From Rhodobacter sp. (GTDB lineage Bacteria; Pseudomonadota; Alphaproteobacteria; Rhodobacterales; Rhodobacteraceae), in assembly GCA_020637515.1 (NCBI GenBank), contig JACKKG010000001.1:1270501-1334500 (forward strand): 64,000 nucleotides of DNA, in the 5' to 3' direction. The position numbers and the translations under genes were made by a program. Position 1 is the stretch's first letter. The number at the start of each line of letters is the position of its first letter. Positions 34,535-42,468 of the stretch are shown here, in pieces. The notes below the pieces were generated by a model, which had not been told where the DNA came from, made no database searches, and saw only the letters and a list, made by a program, of their open reading frames with translations.

Positions 34535-35983
34535 ATGATCGACGTCCGACCTGTCGCGAATATCATTGGCTGGCTGCTCGTGGCGCTGGGCACGATCATG
34601 CTTGTGCCACTGTGCGTGGACTTGTGGACCGACTCGCAGGATTGGCGGGTGTTCCTGGTTTCGTCGATCCTGACGGTGGTTGCGGGCGGGCTGCTGGTGC
34701 TGGCGACCGCCAACGCGCGCGGCACCGGGCTGACGATCCGCCAGAGCTTTCTTTTGACCACCGTGTCGTGGATGGTGATGCCGCTGTTCGGCGGCATTCC
34801 CTTTCTTCTGGCGCTGGACCACCTCAGCTTCGTCGATGCGATGTTCGAGGCCATGTCGGGCATCACCACCACCGGCGCGACGGTGTTTTCCGGGCTGGAC
34901 TCGATGCCCCCGGGGGTCCTGCTGTGGCGTTCGACCCTGCAATGGCTGGGCGGTCTGGGGATCGTGCTGGTCGCACTGATCTTCCTGCCGGTGATGAAGG
35001 TCGGCGGGATGCAGCACTTCCGCTCGGAAGGGTTCGACACGATGGGCAAGGTGCTGCCGCGCGCGGCCGACATCTCGTGGATGCTGTTGCAGATCTATGC
35101 CGGGCTGACGATCCTGTGCGCGGCGGCGTTCCTGGTGTCGGGGATGAACGCCTTCGATGCGATCAACCACGCGCTGACGACGCTTTCGACCGGCGGGTTC
35201 TCGACTCGCGATGCGTCGTTCGGGGCCTATGGCCCCGGGGCCCATTGGGTGGGCGTGATCTTCATGTGGCTGGCCGGGCTGCCGTTCATCCGCTACCTGC
35301 AATTCATCAACGGCGCCTGGCAGCCGCTGTTCCGCGACATCCAGATTCGCGCCTATTTCCGCTGGACGCTTTACGCGGTCGGTGCGGTGGTGGGGTACCG
35401 GCTGCTGCACGAAACCGGCGATGTCGAGGAGATCGTGCGCGACACGGCCTTCAACGTGGTGTCGATGTTCTCGGGCACGGGATACGGTTCCGCCGACGTC
35501 GAGGCCTGGGGCGATTTCCCGATCCTGGTGCTGATCGTGACCGGCTTCATCGGCGCCTGCACCGCCTCGACGGGGTGCTCGATCAAGGTGTTCCGCTACC
35601 TGGTGCTGTTCGAGGCGATCAAGGCGCAGATCCGGCAACTGGTCTATCCCAACCGGGTGATCCCGCTGCATCTGGACGGCCGTCGGCTGGACGACGAGGT
35701 GGTGGTTTCGGTGGTGGTCATGTTCACGGCCTTTGTCGTGGGCTTCGGCGTGCTCACGGTCCTGATGTCGCTGACCGGGCTGGACATGCGGTCGGCCTTT
35801 ACCGGCGCCTGGACGGCGATCTGCAACGTTGGCCCGGCCTGGGGCGCCGAGGTGGGCGAGACCGGCGCCCTCGATGCCTTTCCAGAGCTGTCGAAATGGC
35901 TGATGATCCTGGCCATGCTGATGGGGCGGCTGGAGATGGTCGCCGTGCTGGTGCTGGTGCTGCCGCGCTTCTGGCGGGGGTGA
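34535..35983 (+). CDS. trkH: Trk-type potassium transporter membrane subunit
   Basis: 482 residues from the ATG at 34535 (AAGGG upstream). About ten hydrophobic segments form four MPM repeats. The pore-loop glycines are recognisable in SGITTTGATVFSG, LTTLSTGGFSTRD, MFSGTGYGSAD and a final NVGPAWG. TrkH moves K+ with the help of the NAD-binding TrkA regulator, which is not encoded in the window. The product is full-length. Expression is probably with the preceding kinase gene, 32 bp upstream. Confidence 0.92.
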   Translation: MIDVRPVANIIGWLLVALGTIMLVPLCVDLWTDSQDWRVFLVSSILTVVAGGLLVLATANARGTGLTIRQSFLLTTVSWMVMPLFGGIPFLLALDHLSFVDAMFEAMSGITTTGATVFSGLDSMPPGVLLWRSTLQWLGGLGIVLVALIFLPVMKVGGMQHFRSEGFDTMGKVLPRAADISWMLLQIYAGLTILCAAAFLVSGMNAFDAINHALTTLSTGGFSTRDASFGAYGPGAHWVGVIFMWLAGLPFIRYLQFINGAWQPLFRDIQIRAYFRWTLYAVGAVVGYRLLHETGDVEEIVRDTAFNVVSMFSGTGYGSADVEAWGDFPILVLIVTGFIGACTASTGCSIKVFRYLVLFEAIKAQIRQLVYPNRVIPLHLDGRRLDDEVVVSVVVMFTAFVVGFGVLTVLMSLTGLDMRSAFTGAWTAICNVGPAWGAEVGETGALDAFPELSKWLMILAMLMGRLEMVAVLVLVLPRFWRG

Positions 35984-36055
35984 TTGCGCAAGCTTCGGGT
36001 CGCGGGCGCGGAGGCTCGCGGGCAGACTGAGGCCCTCACCAACGCCGAGGGTCCC

Positions 36056-36640
36056 ATGCGTCCGATCTTCCTGCCCCTGCCCGATGCCACCGCCGCCCAT
36101 TACCGCTCTGGCGGTCCCGATGCCTATGGCCTGCGCCCCGAACGCCGCGTGGCGGATGGCGGCGCCATACCCTGCCGCCACAGCCTGCGCCTGCTGCCGG
36201 CCGGCACGCCCTACCTGATCGTTGCCCACCGCCCTTTTGCCGGGCTGAATCCCTATGCCGAAACCGGGCCGATCTTCCTGGCGGCCGAGGATACCCCGGG
36301 CGCCGCGCCCACCACCGAACTGCCGCCGTTTCTGACGGCGGCCGCGTATATCGTGCGCGGCTATTCGCTCGACGAGCGTATCGTCTACGGGACCGGCGCG
36401 GTCACGCCGACCGACAGGATCGTCGCGGCCTGCGCCAATCTTCTTGCGTGCGACGCGATCGCTTTCGTGCATGTCCGCTCGGCTACGAACAACTGCTTTC
36501 ACGTTCGCGTCCAGCGCGACCACCCGGCGGAGGGTTTCGCCCTCGGCCGGGAGGCTTCCAGCCTCCAGCCCTCGGGCGACCCGGTGGGGGGCGCTGCCCC
36601 CCACACCCCCCGGGATATTTCGGGCACAAAGATCGGGTAA
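36056..36640 (+). CDS. DUF1203 protein with a repeat-derived C-terminal tail
   Basis: 194 residues from the ATG at 36056 (GAGGG upstream). Residues 1 to about 154 fit the DUF1203 family: an N-terminal PIFLPLPD, IPCRHSLRLLPAGTPYLIV, NPYAETGPIFLAAED, RGYSLDERIVYGTGAV and a final FVHVRSATNNCFHVRVQR, where family members normally end. Here the frame stays open for about 40 more residues (DHPAEGFALGREASS onward, ending RDISGTKIG) encoded by the GC-hairpin repeat at 36549-36636. The tail is thus probably acquired through loss of the original stop. The function of DUF1203 is unknown. Confidence 0.7.
   Translation: MRPIFLPLPDATAAHYRSGGPDAYGLRPERRVADGGAIPCRHSLRLLPAGTPYLIVAHRPFAGLNPYAETGPIFLAAEDTPGAAPTTELPPFLTAAAYIVRGYSLDERIVYGTGAVTPTDRIVAACANLLACDAIAFVHVRSATNNCFHVRVQRDHPAEGFALGREASSLQPSGDPVGGAAPHTPRDISGTKIG
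36549..36640 (+). repeat. GC-hairpin repeat, copy 2 (read through by DUF1203 gene)
   Basis: GGAGGC (36549-36554) pairs with GCCTCC (36560-36565). GTGGGGGGC (36583-36591) pairs with GCCCCCCAC (36595-36603). The tail CCCCCCGGGATATTTCGGGCACAAAGATCGGG matches the tail of copy 1 closely. The whole element is inside an open reading frame and supplies its last residues and stop. Confidence 0.75.
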
Positions 36641-36662
36641 TTCCTGGCTCAAGGCCCCCAAT

Positions 36663-36745
36663 CATCTTGTCCGAAATACGCACGGGGATTTTCAAGGGGG
36701 GCGTGCCCCCCTTGAAGCGGGGGTGCGGGGGCGGCAGCCCCCGCC
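36663..36745 (-). repeat. GC-hairpin repeat, copy 3 (inverted relative to copy 2)
   Basis: A tail-like ATCTTGTCCGAAATACGCACGGGG stretch (from 36664) leads into TTCAAGGGGGGC (36691-36702) with GCCCCCCTTGAA (36705-36716), a 12-bp stem, and GCGGGGGC (36725-36732) with GCCCCCGC (36737-36744). It lies tail to tail with copy 2 and just after the deoD stop, so it can terminate deoD (-). Confidence 0.7.
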
Positions 36746-36751
36746 GCCTCG

Positions 36752-37459
36752 TCAACCCGCGAAAGCCGCGGCCAGCGCGATCTCGATCATGTCGCCGAAC
36801 GAGCGTTCGCGATCCGCCGAGGGCAGCGATTCGCCCGTTTGCAGGTGGTCCGAGACCGTCAACACCGCAAGCCCGCGCCGGCCATGGCGGGCACAGAGGT
36901 TGTAGAGTTCCGCCGCCTCCATCTCGACCGCGAGGACGCCGTGCCGCGTCATGATCTCGTTCAGGTCGGGGCGTTCGTCGTAGAACACGTCGGACGAGTA
37001 GACATTGCCCACATGCACCGTGACGCCCTTGTCCGTCGCTGCCCGATGCGCGGCGCTGAGCAGGCCGAAATCGGCGCAGGGGGCGAACCCGAGGTCGCGG
37101 AAGATCCCTTTCGACGGGGTCGAGAGCGCGCTGCAGCTCATAGCCAGCACCACGTCGCGGATCCGGACCTGCGGTTGCATCCCGCCGGCCGATCCGACCC
37201 GGATCAGGGTCTGTGCCCCAAAGTCGCGGATCAGTTCGTTGGCGTAGATCGAAAAGGACGGCATTCCCATGCCCGAGCCATGGATTGTCACCGCTTGGCC
37301 CCGCCATGTGCCGGTATAGCCCAGCATGCCGCGCACCTCGTTCACCAGGCGCGGCTGGTCGAGAAAGGTCTCGGCCGCCCAGCGGGCGCGATAGGGATCG
37401 CCGGGCAAAAGCACGGTGGGGGCGATGTCGCCGGGTTTCGCGCCGATATGGACGGTCAT
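36752..37459 (-). CDS. deoD: purine-nucleoside phosphorylase, DeoD type
   Basis: 235 residues, the DeoD subunit length; CAGGAGG precedes the ATG. Motifs include MTVHIGAKPGDIAPTVLLPGDP (phosphate-binding Gly and Arg), GSGMGMPSFSIYANEL, IRVGSAGGMQ, the purine-site ADFGLL/NVYSSDVFY region and VEMEAAELY. It cleaves purine nucleosides with phosphate for salvage. It lies 63 bp downstream of the Tm-1-like gene in the same direction and could be the tail of that operon, though its function is housekeeping. Confidence 0.92.
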   Translation of the reverse strand: MTVHIGAKPGDIAPTVLLPGDPYRARWAAETFLDQPRLVNEVRGMLGYTGTWRGQAVTIHGSGMGMPSFSIYANELIRDFGAQTLIRVGSAGGMQPQVRIRDVVLAMSCSALSTPSKGIFRDLGFAPCADFGLLSAAHRAATDKGVTVHVGNVYSSDVFYDERPDLNEIMTRHGVLAVEMEAAELYNLCARHGRRGLAVLTVSDHLQTGESLPSADRERSFGDMIEIALAAAFAG

Positions 37460-37522
37460 GCAAAGCCTCCTGTTCGCAAGGTTCCCGAGGCTAGCAGTTT
37501 GACCGCCCGATAAAAAGTGTCC

Positions 37523-38767
37523 TCAGCGTGTCAGAACCCCTTCGGCGATCCAGTCGTCCACCACCGAGAGCGCGCTGTCCGAGAACAGGGGATCGTTGAT
37601 ATGTGCGTCCATCTCGATCAGCGTGACATTGGCGGGGCAGAAATCGCGCACCCCCTGGACAAAGGCCGCCAGCCCCTCGGGGTCGCTGAGGGGCCCCCCG
37701 GGGCGGTCCCATTCGTTGCCGCCCTGCGTGGGCAGCAGGAACACCACGGGCGCCCGGGCCAGGGCCAGCCGCTCGCACATCACGCGCGCCATTTCGCGGC
37801 GTTCGTCGGGGGTCATGATGACCGAGGTGAGCAGCCGGTTGTGGGCATGGGCCGGGCGGTCCTTCAGATGCGCGGGCATCTCGTGCCAGCCGACCAGGTC
37901 CACCAGGTCATAGCACCCGATGGACACGATCTGCGGGATACCTGCCTTGCCGGCGTTGGTCATGCGGTCGGGGCCGGCGCTGATGGCCGATCCGTGCAGG
38001 TGGTTGCCCACCTCTTGCGGGGCGAAATCCAGAACGGCGGCAAAGGCTCCTTCGGCGGCCAGCGATTCGAACGCCCGCCCGCCCATGCCGGTGGCGTGGA
38101 ACACCGCGACCTCGAATCCGCGCGCTTCCAGCGCGGGTTTCAGCGTCACCATGTAGCGCAGCACGGTCTTGCCGAAACTGGTCATGCCGATCAGGGGCCG
38201 GTCGCGGGTTGGCCGTTCCACCGCCCGCGCGGCACCCAGCACTGCCCCCGCCGCCTGGCTGAGCGACGCCTTGCAGACCGAGTTCAGCCCGTAAAGCCCG
38301 CCGGCCCAGAGGATCATCTGCACATCCGCCGCCAGCCGTTCGGGCGGGATCATCGGCGAGAAGGACACCGTCGAGACGATGTATTTCGGCACGCCAAGGG
38401 GCAGAGCCGCGCAGAGATCCAGCGCCAGATCCGTGCCCATCGAGCCGCCCAGCACGACGACCCCGTCGAACGCCCCCTCGGCGAAGAGCCGCGCGGCCAG
38501 CGCCGCCGATCCGCGCGCCATGATCTGCATGGCCAGGTTCTCGTCCTCGCCGGCGATGGCCTCGGCGATCGACGATCCGCCCGCGTCGGCGACCTGGTGC
38601 TTGGAATAATCCACGGGTTCGCGCGGGTCGCCCAGGACGCTGACATCCATGGTCCTCACCGCGCCGCCCTGGGCGCGGATCACCTGGGCCAGATAGCCCA
38701 GTTCGTCCTGTTTGGTGTCGTAGGTGCCGACGATGAGGATGGTGCGGTCTGTGGTGGTCTCAGGCAT
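37523..38767 (-). CDS. Tm-1-like ATP-binding protein (UPF0261)
   Basis: 414 residues from the ATG at 38765-38767 (GAGG upstream), overlapping the kinase gene by 8 bp. The N-terminal half has the nucleotide-binding-like fold of tomato Tm-1 (ILIVGTYDTKQDELGYLAQVI; VVVLGGSMGTDLALD). The C-terminal half is TIM-barrel-like and starts near RPLIGMTSFGKTVLRYM; FHATGMGGRAFE and LLPTQGGNEWDRPGG are family-conserved. Bacterial members are of unknown enzymatic function but recur in catabolic operons. Here the gene ends a transporter-kinase-lyase-dehydrogenase operon, suggesting a catabolic role. Confidence 0.82.
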   Translation of the reverse strand: MPETTTDRTILIVGTYDTKQDELGYLAQVIRAQGGAVRTMDVSVLGDPREPVDYSKHQVADAGGSSIAEAIAGEDENLAMQIMARGSAALAARLFAEGAFDGVVVLGGSMGTDLALDLCAALPLGVPKYIVSTVSFSPMIPPERLAADVQMILWAGGLYGLNSVCKASLSQAAGAVLGAARAVERPTRDRPLIGMTSFGKTVLRYMVTLKPALEARGFEVAVFHATGMGGRAFESLAAEGAFAAVLDFAPQEVGNHLHGSAISAGPDRMTNAGKAGIPQIVSIGCYDLVDLVGWHEMPAHLKDRPAHAHNRLLTSVIMTPDERREMARVMCERLALARAPVVFLLPTQGGNEWDRPGGPLSDPEGLAAFVQGVRDFCPANVTLIEMDAHINDPLFSDSALSVVDDWIAEGVLTR

Positions 38768-39704
38768 CGGGGCCTCGCAGGTAAGCATGGACAAGGGGCA
38801 TCGCGGTGCGGACGGCGCGCAATGAGCGCGCCCGCCCGCCGGGTTCGGTCATCCGGGGAATGATCCAGCCCAGATAGGTCAGCGCGCGCAACATCAGCAT
38901 CAGGTCCAGCGTCGCCGCATCCACCGCGCGGCGGGTGGCATAGCCTGCGATCAACGCGGCGCGCAGGGCCGGATAGTCGGGGGCGGCAAGCTGGCGCAGC
39001 AGCACGGTTGCCAGGTCGAAATCGCGGTAGCCCCATCCGCCGTCGTCAAAGTCGATCAGGCTCAGGCTCTGGCCATCGACCATCACGTTCTCGGTGATCG
39101 CGTCGGCGTGGATCAGGCCGAAATCCAGCGCGTCGTGACGCGCGGCCAGGTCGGCCTGCGCGCGGTCCCGCGCGGCGTCCACGGCGGCACGGTCGGCGTC
39201 GGACAGATCCGGGTTCGTCTGGAACGGCCCCCACAGCGGTGCGTCGCCCAAAAGCCCGGGCCGGTCCCAGCGGGGGCGGGTGAACCACGCAGGCGGGGTC
39301 CAGCCGTCGGAGAGGTCGTGCAGGCGCGCCAGCAGCCCGCCCAGCCGGTGCATGTGGCCCGCGCGGTCCCCGATCCCGTCCAGGGCGCCCTGCTTGCCGA
39401 CCATCTGTCCGGGCAGCCAGGTCAGCAGATCCACGGCGGTGCCGCCGACGTCTTCGACCAGGCGGCCATTCCGCGACGGCACCGGGCGCGGCACGGCCAG
39501 CCCCCCCCGGGCCAGCATCGCCATCCATTCCAGTTCCGAGCGCAGTTCATCGGCCGTGCGATACCCGGGGCGGTGCAGCCTGAGCGCATAGGGGCCGCCC
39601 GCACCCTCGGCGCGCCAGACGGCGTTCTCGCGCTGGGCGGCCAGCGTGATCGCGTCGGGCGAGAGGCCCCACAAAGGCGCCGCCTGATGCGCGAGGCCCG
39701 TCAT
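38760..39704 (-). CDS. APH-fold small-molecule kinase, possible amino-alcohol (hydroxylysine/ethanolamine-like) kinase
   Basis: 314 residues. It has the aminoglycoside-phosphotransferase/choline-kinase fold: the Brenner motif GLIHADAITENVMV with catalytic Asp201 and Asn206, and LIDFDDGGWGY with the metal-binding Asp218. The N-lobe has ALRLHRPGYRT in place of a VAIK-type strand. Homoserine kinase II, hydroxylysine kinase and stress kinases share this fold. Its ATG shares ATGA with the stop of the phospho-lyase-like gene, so the two are made together. That pairing argues for phosphorylation of an amino alcohol whose phosphate is then removed by the lyase. The substrate is inferred, not shown. 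Confidence 0.75.
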   Translation of the reverse strand: MTGLAHQAAPLWGLSPDAITLAAQRENAVWRAEGAGGPYALRLHRPGYRTADELRSELEWMAMLARGGLAVPRPVPSRNGRLVEDVGGTAVDLLTWLPGQMVGKQGALDGIGDRAGHMHRLGGLLARLHDLSDGWTPPAWFTRPRWDRPGLLGDAPLWGPFQTNPDLSDADRAAVDAARDRAQADLAARHDALDFGLIHADAITENVMVDGQSLSLIDFDDGGWGYRDFDLATVLLRQLAAPDYPALRAALIAGYATRRAVDAATLDLMLMLRALTYLGWIIPRMTEPGGRARSLRAVRTAMPLVHAYLRGPDA

Positions 39705-40987
39705 GCCAGCGGTGTTGCGGTCATCACCGCATCCAACGTGTCGATCAACTGATCGACATGGGCCCGCGCGAAGGGCATCGGCGGGCGGATCTTCAGCACG
39801 TTGTAGTGGATTCCCAGGAAGTTCAGCAGCACGCCGCGTTGGCGCATCCCGTTGGCCAGCGCCTTGACATAGGCGGTCGCGGGGGCCTTTGTGCCCCGGT
39901 CCAGCACCATTTCGGCGCCGAAGAACAGGCCCGAGCCTCGCACATCGCCGATCGCCGGATGCCGCGTGGCCAGTTCGCGCAGTCCTGACAGGGCGTAGGC
40001 GCCGACCTCGGCCGCGTTGGCTTGCAGCCCTTCGTCCTGCACGACGCGCAGGGTGGCCATGGCGGCGGCGGCGCTGACGGGGTTGCCGCCAAAGGTGTTG
40101 AAATAGCGAAACCGGCTGCGAAACGCCTGCATCGTCTGGGCGGGCGCGACCACGGCGGCGACCGGGTGGCCGTTCGCCATCGGCTTGCCCAGGGTCACGA
40201 TGTCGGGCGTCAGGCCGATCTTCTGGTGCCCCCAGAAATGACTGCCGACGCGGCCAAAGCCGGGCTGAACCTCGTCCGCGATGATGACGCCGCCGGCCTT
40301 GCGCACCACGGCGACCACGGGGTCCAGCCAGCCATGGGGCAGGGTGGGGAAACCTTCATTGGCAAAGAACGGATCGAGGATCAACGACGAGAACCCGCAG
40401 CCGCGGTCCTCGAGCACCGCGATCTGCTTCGCGACCTCGGCGGCAAAGGCGTGGGCGTGGGCCATGCCCGGCTCACCGCCCAGGGGGCGATAGCTGTCGG
40501 GCGCGGGCACGAATACGACGGAATCCCAATACCCGCCCGGCGGCGGGTTGGTCTGCGAAAGCTGGTGCACGGCGGTGGTGTTGCCGTGATAGGTGTGGTC
40601 GGTGGCGATCACGCCGGTCTTGCCGGTCAGCGCCTGCGCCATGCGCAGCGCCACGTCGTTCGCCTCGGAGCCGGTGCAGCACAGGAGCGCGGTGTCAAAG
40701 GGCGCGTCGAAGGTCGCGGTCAGGGCTTCGACATAATCGAGGATCCCCTCGTGCAGATAGCGGGTGTGGGTGTTCAGTGTGCCCGCCTGCCGGCAGATCG
40801 CCTCGACCACGCGGGGGTGGCAGTGGCCGACATGCGGGACGTTGTTGTAGCAATCCAGATACTGACGCCCGTCGGCGTCCCACAGCCACACCCCCTGACC
40901 CCGCACCAGATGCACGGGGTCTGTGTAAAACGTGGACATGTTGGGCCCGAGCAGCCGCGCCCGCCGTTCGATCAGGGTTTCGCTCAC
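39701..40987 (-). CDS. class III PLP enzyme resembling ethanolamine-phosphate/phosphohydroxylysine phospho-lyases
   Basis: 428 residues from a GTG at 40985-40987 that forms GTGA with the aldehyde dehydrogenase stop. Fold type I, class III: TGSEAND at 105-111, IIADEVQPGFGRVGSHFWGHQ (Asp238) and the PLP lysine at 268 in VTLGKPMANGHPVA. By eye it follows the human AGXT2L1/AGXT2L2 phospho-lyases as I recall them: YLDCYNNVPHVGHCHP, LNTHTRYLHE, YFNTFGGNPVS and NVLKIRPPMPF. Those enzymes eliminate phosphate and ammonia from O-phosphoethanolamine or 5-phosphohydroxylysine, giving an aldehyde. A kinase and an aldehyde dehydrogenase gene flank it directly. Ordinary transamination remains the alternative. 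Confidence 0.78.
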   Translation of the reverse strand: MSETLIERRARLLGPNMSTFYTDPVHLVRGQGVWLWDADGRQYLDCYNNVPHVGHCHPRVVEAICRQAGTLNTHTRYLHEGILDYVEALTATFDAPFDTALLCCTGSEANDVALRMAQALTGKTGVIATDHTYHGNTTAVHQLSQTNPPPGGYWDSVVFVPAPDSYRPLGGEPGMAHAHAFAAEVAKQIAVLEDRGCGFSSLILDPFFANEGFPTLPHGWLDPVVAVVRKAGGVIIADEVQPGFGRVGSHFWGHQKIGLTPDIVTLGKPMANGHPVAAVVAPAQTMQAFRSRFRYFNTFGGNPVSAAAAMATLRVVQDEGLQANAAEVGAYALSGLRELATRHPAIGDVRGSGLFFGAEMVLDRGTKAPATAYVKALANGMRQRGVLLNFLGIHYNVLKIRPPMPFARAHVDQLIDTLDAVMTATPLA

Positions 40988-42468
40988 AACTGGATCCACG
41001 CGGTTTTCAGGTTCACGTATTTGTCCATCGCGTGCAGCGACTTGTCGTGCCCGTTGCCCGACTGCCGGTGCCCGCCCAGCGGCACGGTGTTGTCCGCCCC
41101 GCCATAGGTGTTGACGTGCACGACGCCCGCGTCGATGGCCCGCACCATGCGATGCGCGCGGCTGAGATTGCCGGTCCAGACGGCGGCGGCGAGGCCATAG
41201 TCGGTTCCGTTGGCGATGCGGACCGCGTCGGCCTCGGTGTCGAAGGGGATGACCCCCAGCACCGGGCCGAACACCTCTTCGCGGGCGATGGTCATGTCGG
41301 GGGCGACCCCGGCAAGGATCGTCGGCGCGAAATAGCTGCCGCCGGTCTCGGGCAGCAGGCGTTCCCCGCCGGTGACCAGCGCGGCGCCTTCGTCGGTGGC
41401 CTGCGCGACCATGCCGGCGACGCGGGCAAGCTGCATCTCGGAAGCGATCGCGCCCGCCTGGGTGTCCAGCCGCAAGGGGTTGCCGACCTTCATGGCGCGG
41501 GCCTCGGCGGCCAGAAGTTCGGTGAATTCCTCGGCCACGGCGCGTTCGACCAGCAGCCGCGAGCCCGCCACGCAGACCTGCCCCGAGTTGCGGAAGATCC
41601 CTGCCGCGCTGATCCTGGCGGCCTGTTTCAGATCGGGCGCGTCGGCAAAGACCACGTTGGGCGATTTGCCCCCCAGTTCCAGGTAGACGCGCTTCAGATT
41701 GGACCGCGCGCTATAGTCCAGCAACCGCCGCCCGACGCCGCCCGAACCCGTGAAGACCAGCACATCCACGTCGGGATGCAGGCCCAGGGCCTCGCCCGAG
41801 ACCGCGCCCATGCCGGTGACGACGTTCAGCACCCCCTCGGGAAGGCCGCATTCGGCACAGATCTCGGCCAGCCTGAGCAGCGACAGCGACGCCACCTCGG
41901 AGGGTTTCAGCACCACCGAGTTGCCCGCCGCCAGCGCCGGCGCGATCTTCCACGCGCCGATCATCAGCGGGAAGTTCCACGGCACGATCGCGCCGACCAC
42001 GCCCACGGGTTCGCGATGCACCAGGCCCAGAACGTTTTCGGCCGTGGGCGCGATCTCGCCGGGGATCTTGTCCAGCGCCTCGGCGTAATAGCGGAAGGTG
42101 CCGGCGGCGCTGCCGGGTTCGGCCTTGATCGCCATGGAGATCTCGGTGCCGTTGTCGCGCACGCCCAGCACCGCCAGCGCCAGGGCCTCGCGTTCGATGG
42201 CGTCGGCGATCCGGTGCAGGACCTTCTTGCGCTCGGCAGGTGCGGCGCGCGACCACAGCCCCGCGTCGAACGCGCGCCGGGCCGCGGCGACCGCGGCGTC
42301 CACATCGGCGGCGCCCGCGTCGGCGATGGTCGTCAGCCGCTGGCCGTCGATGGGCGAGGTGACCGGCAGAACGGCGCCGTTCGCCGCCGCGACCCACCGG
42401 CCGCCGATGAACAGCCCGCGCGCCGCGACCGGCGCCGCGGCAAGCGCGTCAATGCTGGATTGATCCAT
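40984..42468 (-). CDS. NAD(P)-dependent aldehyde dehydrogenase
   Basis: 494 residues from the ATG at 42466-42468 (AAAGGAAAA upstream), overlapping the end of tctA by 20 bp. ALDH family motifs: VGAIVPWNFPLMIGAWKIAP, the Glu motif LELGGKSPNVVF, the catalytic Cys in GQVCVAGSR and the cofactor motif EVFGPVLGVIPF. The closest familiar type is the PuuC/BetB-like group acting on small amino-aldehydes. In this operon it would oxidise the aldehyde released by the phospho-lyase. Substrate specificity is not readable. Confidence 0.9.
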   Translation of the reverse strand: MDQSSIDALAAAPVAARGLFIGGRWVAAANGAVLPVTSPIDGQRLTTIADAGAADVDAAVAAARRAFDAGLWSRAAPAERKKVLHRIADAIEREALALAVLGVRDNGTEISMAIKAEPGSAAGTFRYYAEALDKIPGEIAPTAENVLGLVHREPVGVVGAIVPWNFPLMIGAWKIAPALAAGNSVVLKPSEVASLSLLRLAEICAECGLPEGVLNVVTGMGAVSGEALGLHPDVDVLVFTGSGGVGRRLLDYSARSNLKRVYLELGGKSPNVVFADAPDLKQAARISAAGIFRNSGQVCVAGSRLLVERAVAEEFTELLAAEARAMKVGNPLRLDTQAGAIASEMQLARVAGMVAQATDEGAALVTGGERLLPETGGSYFAPTILAGVAPDMTIAREEVFGPVLGVIPFDTEADAVRIANGTDYGLAAAVWTGNLSRAHRMVRAIDAGVVHVNTYGGADNTVPLGGHRQSGNGHDKSLHAMDKYVNLKTAWIQL

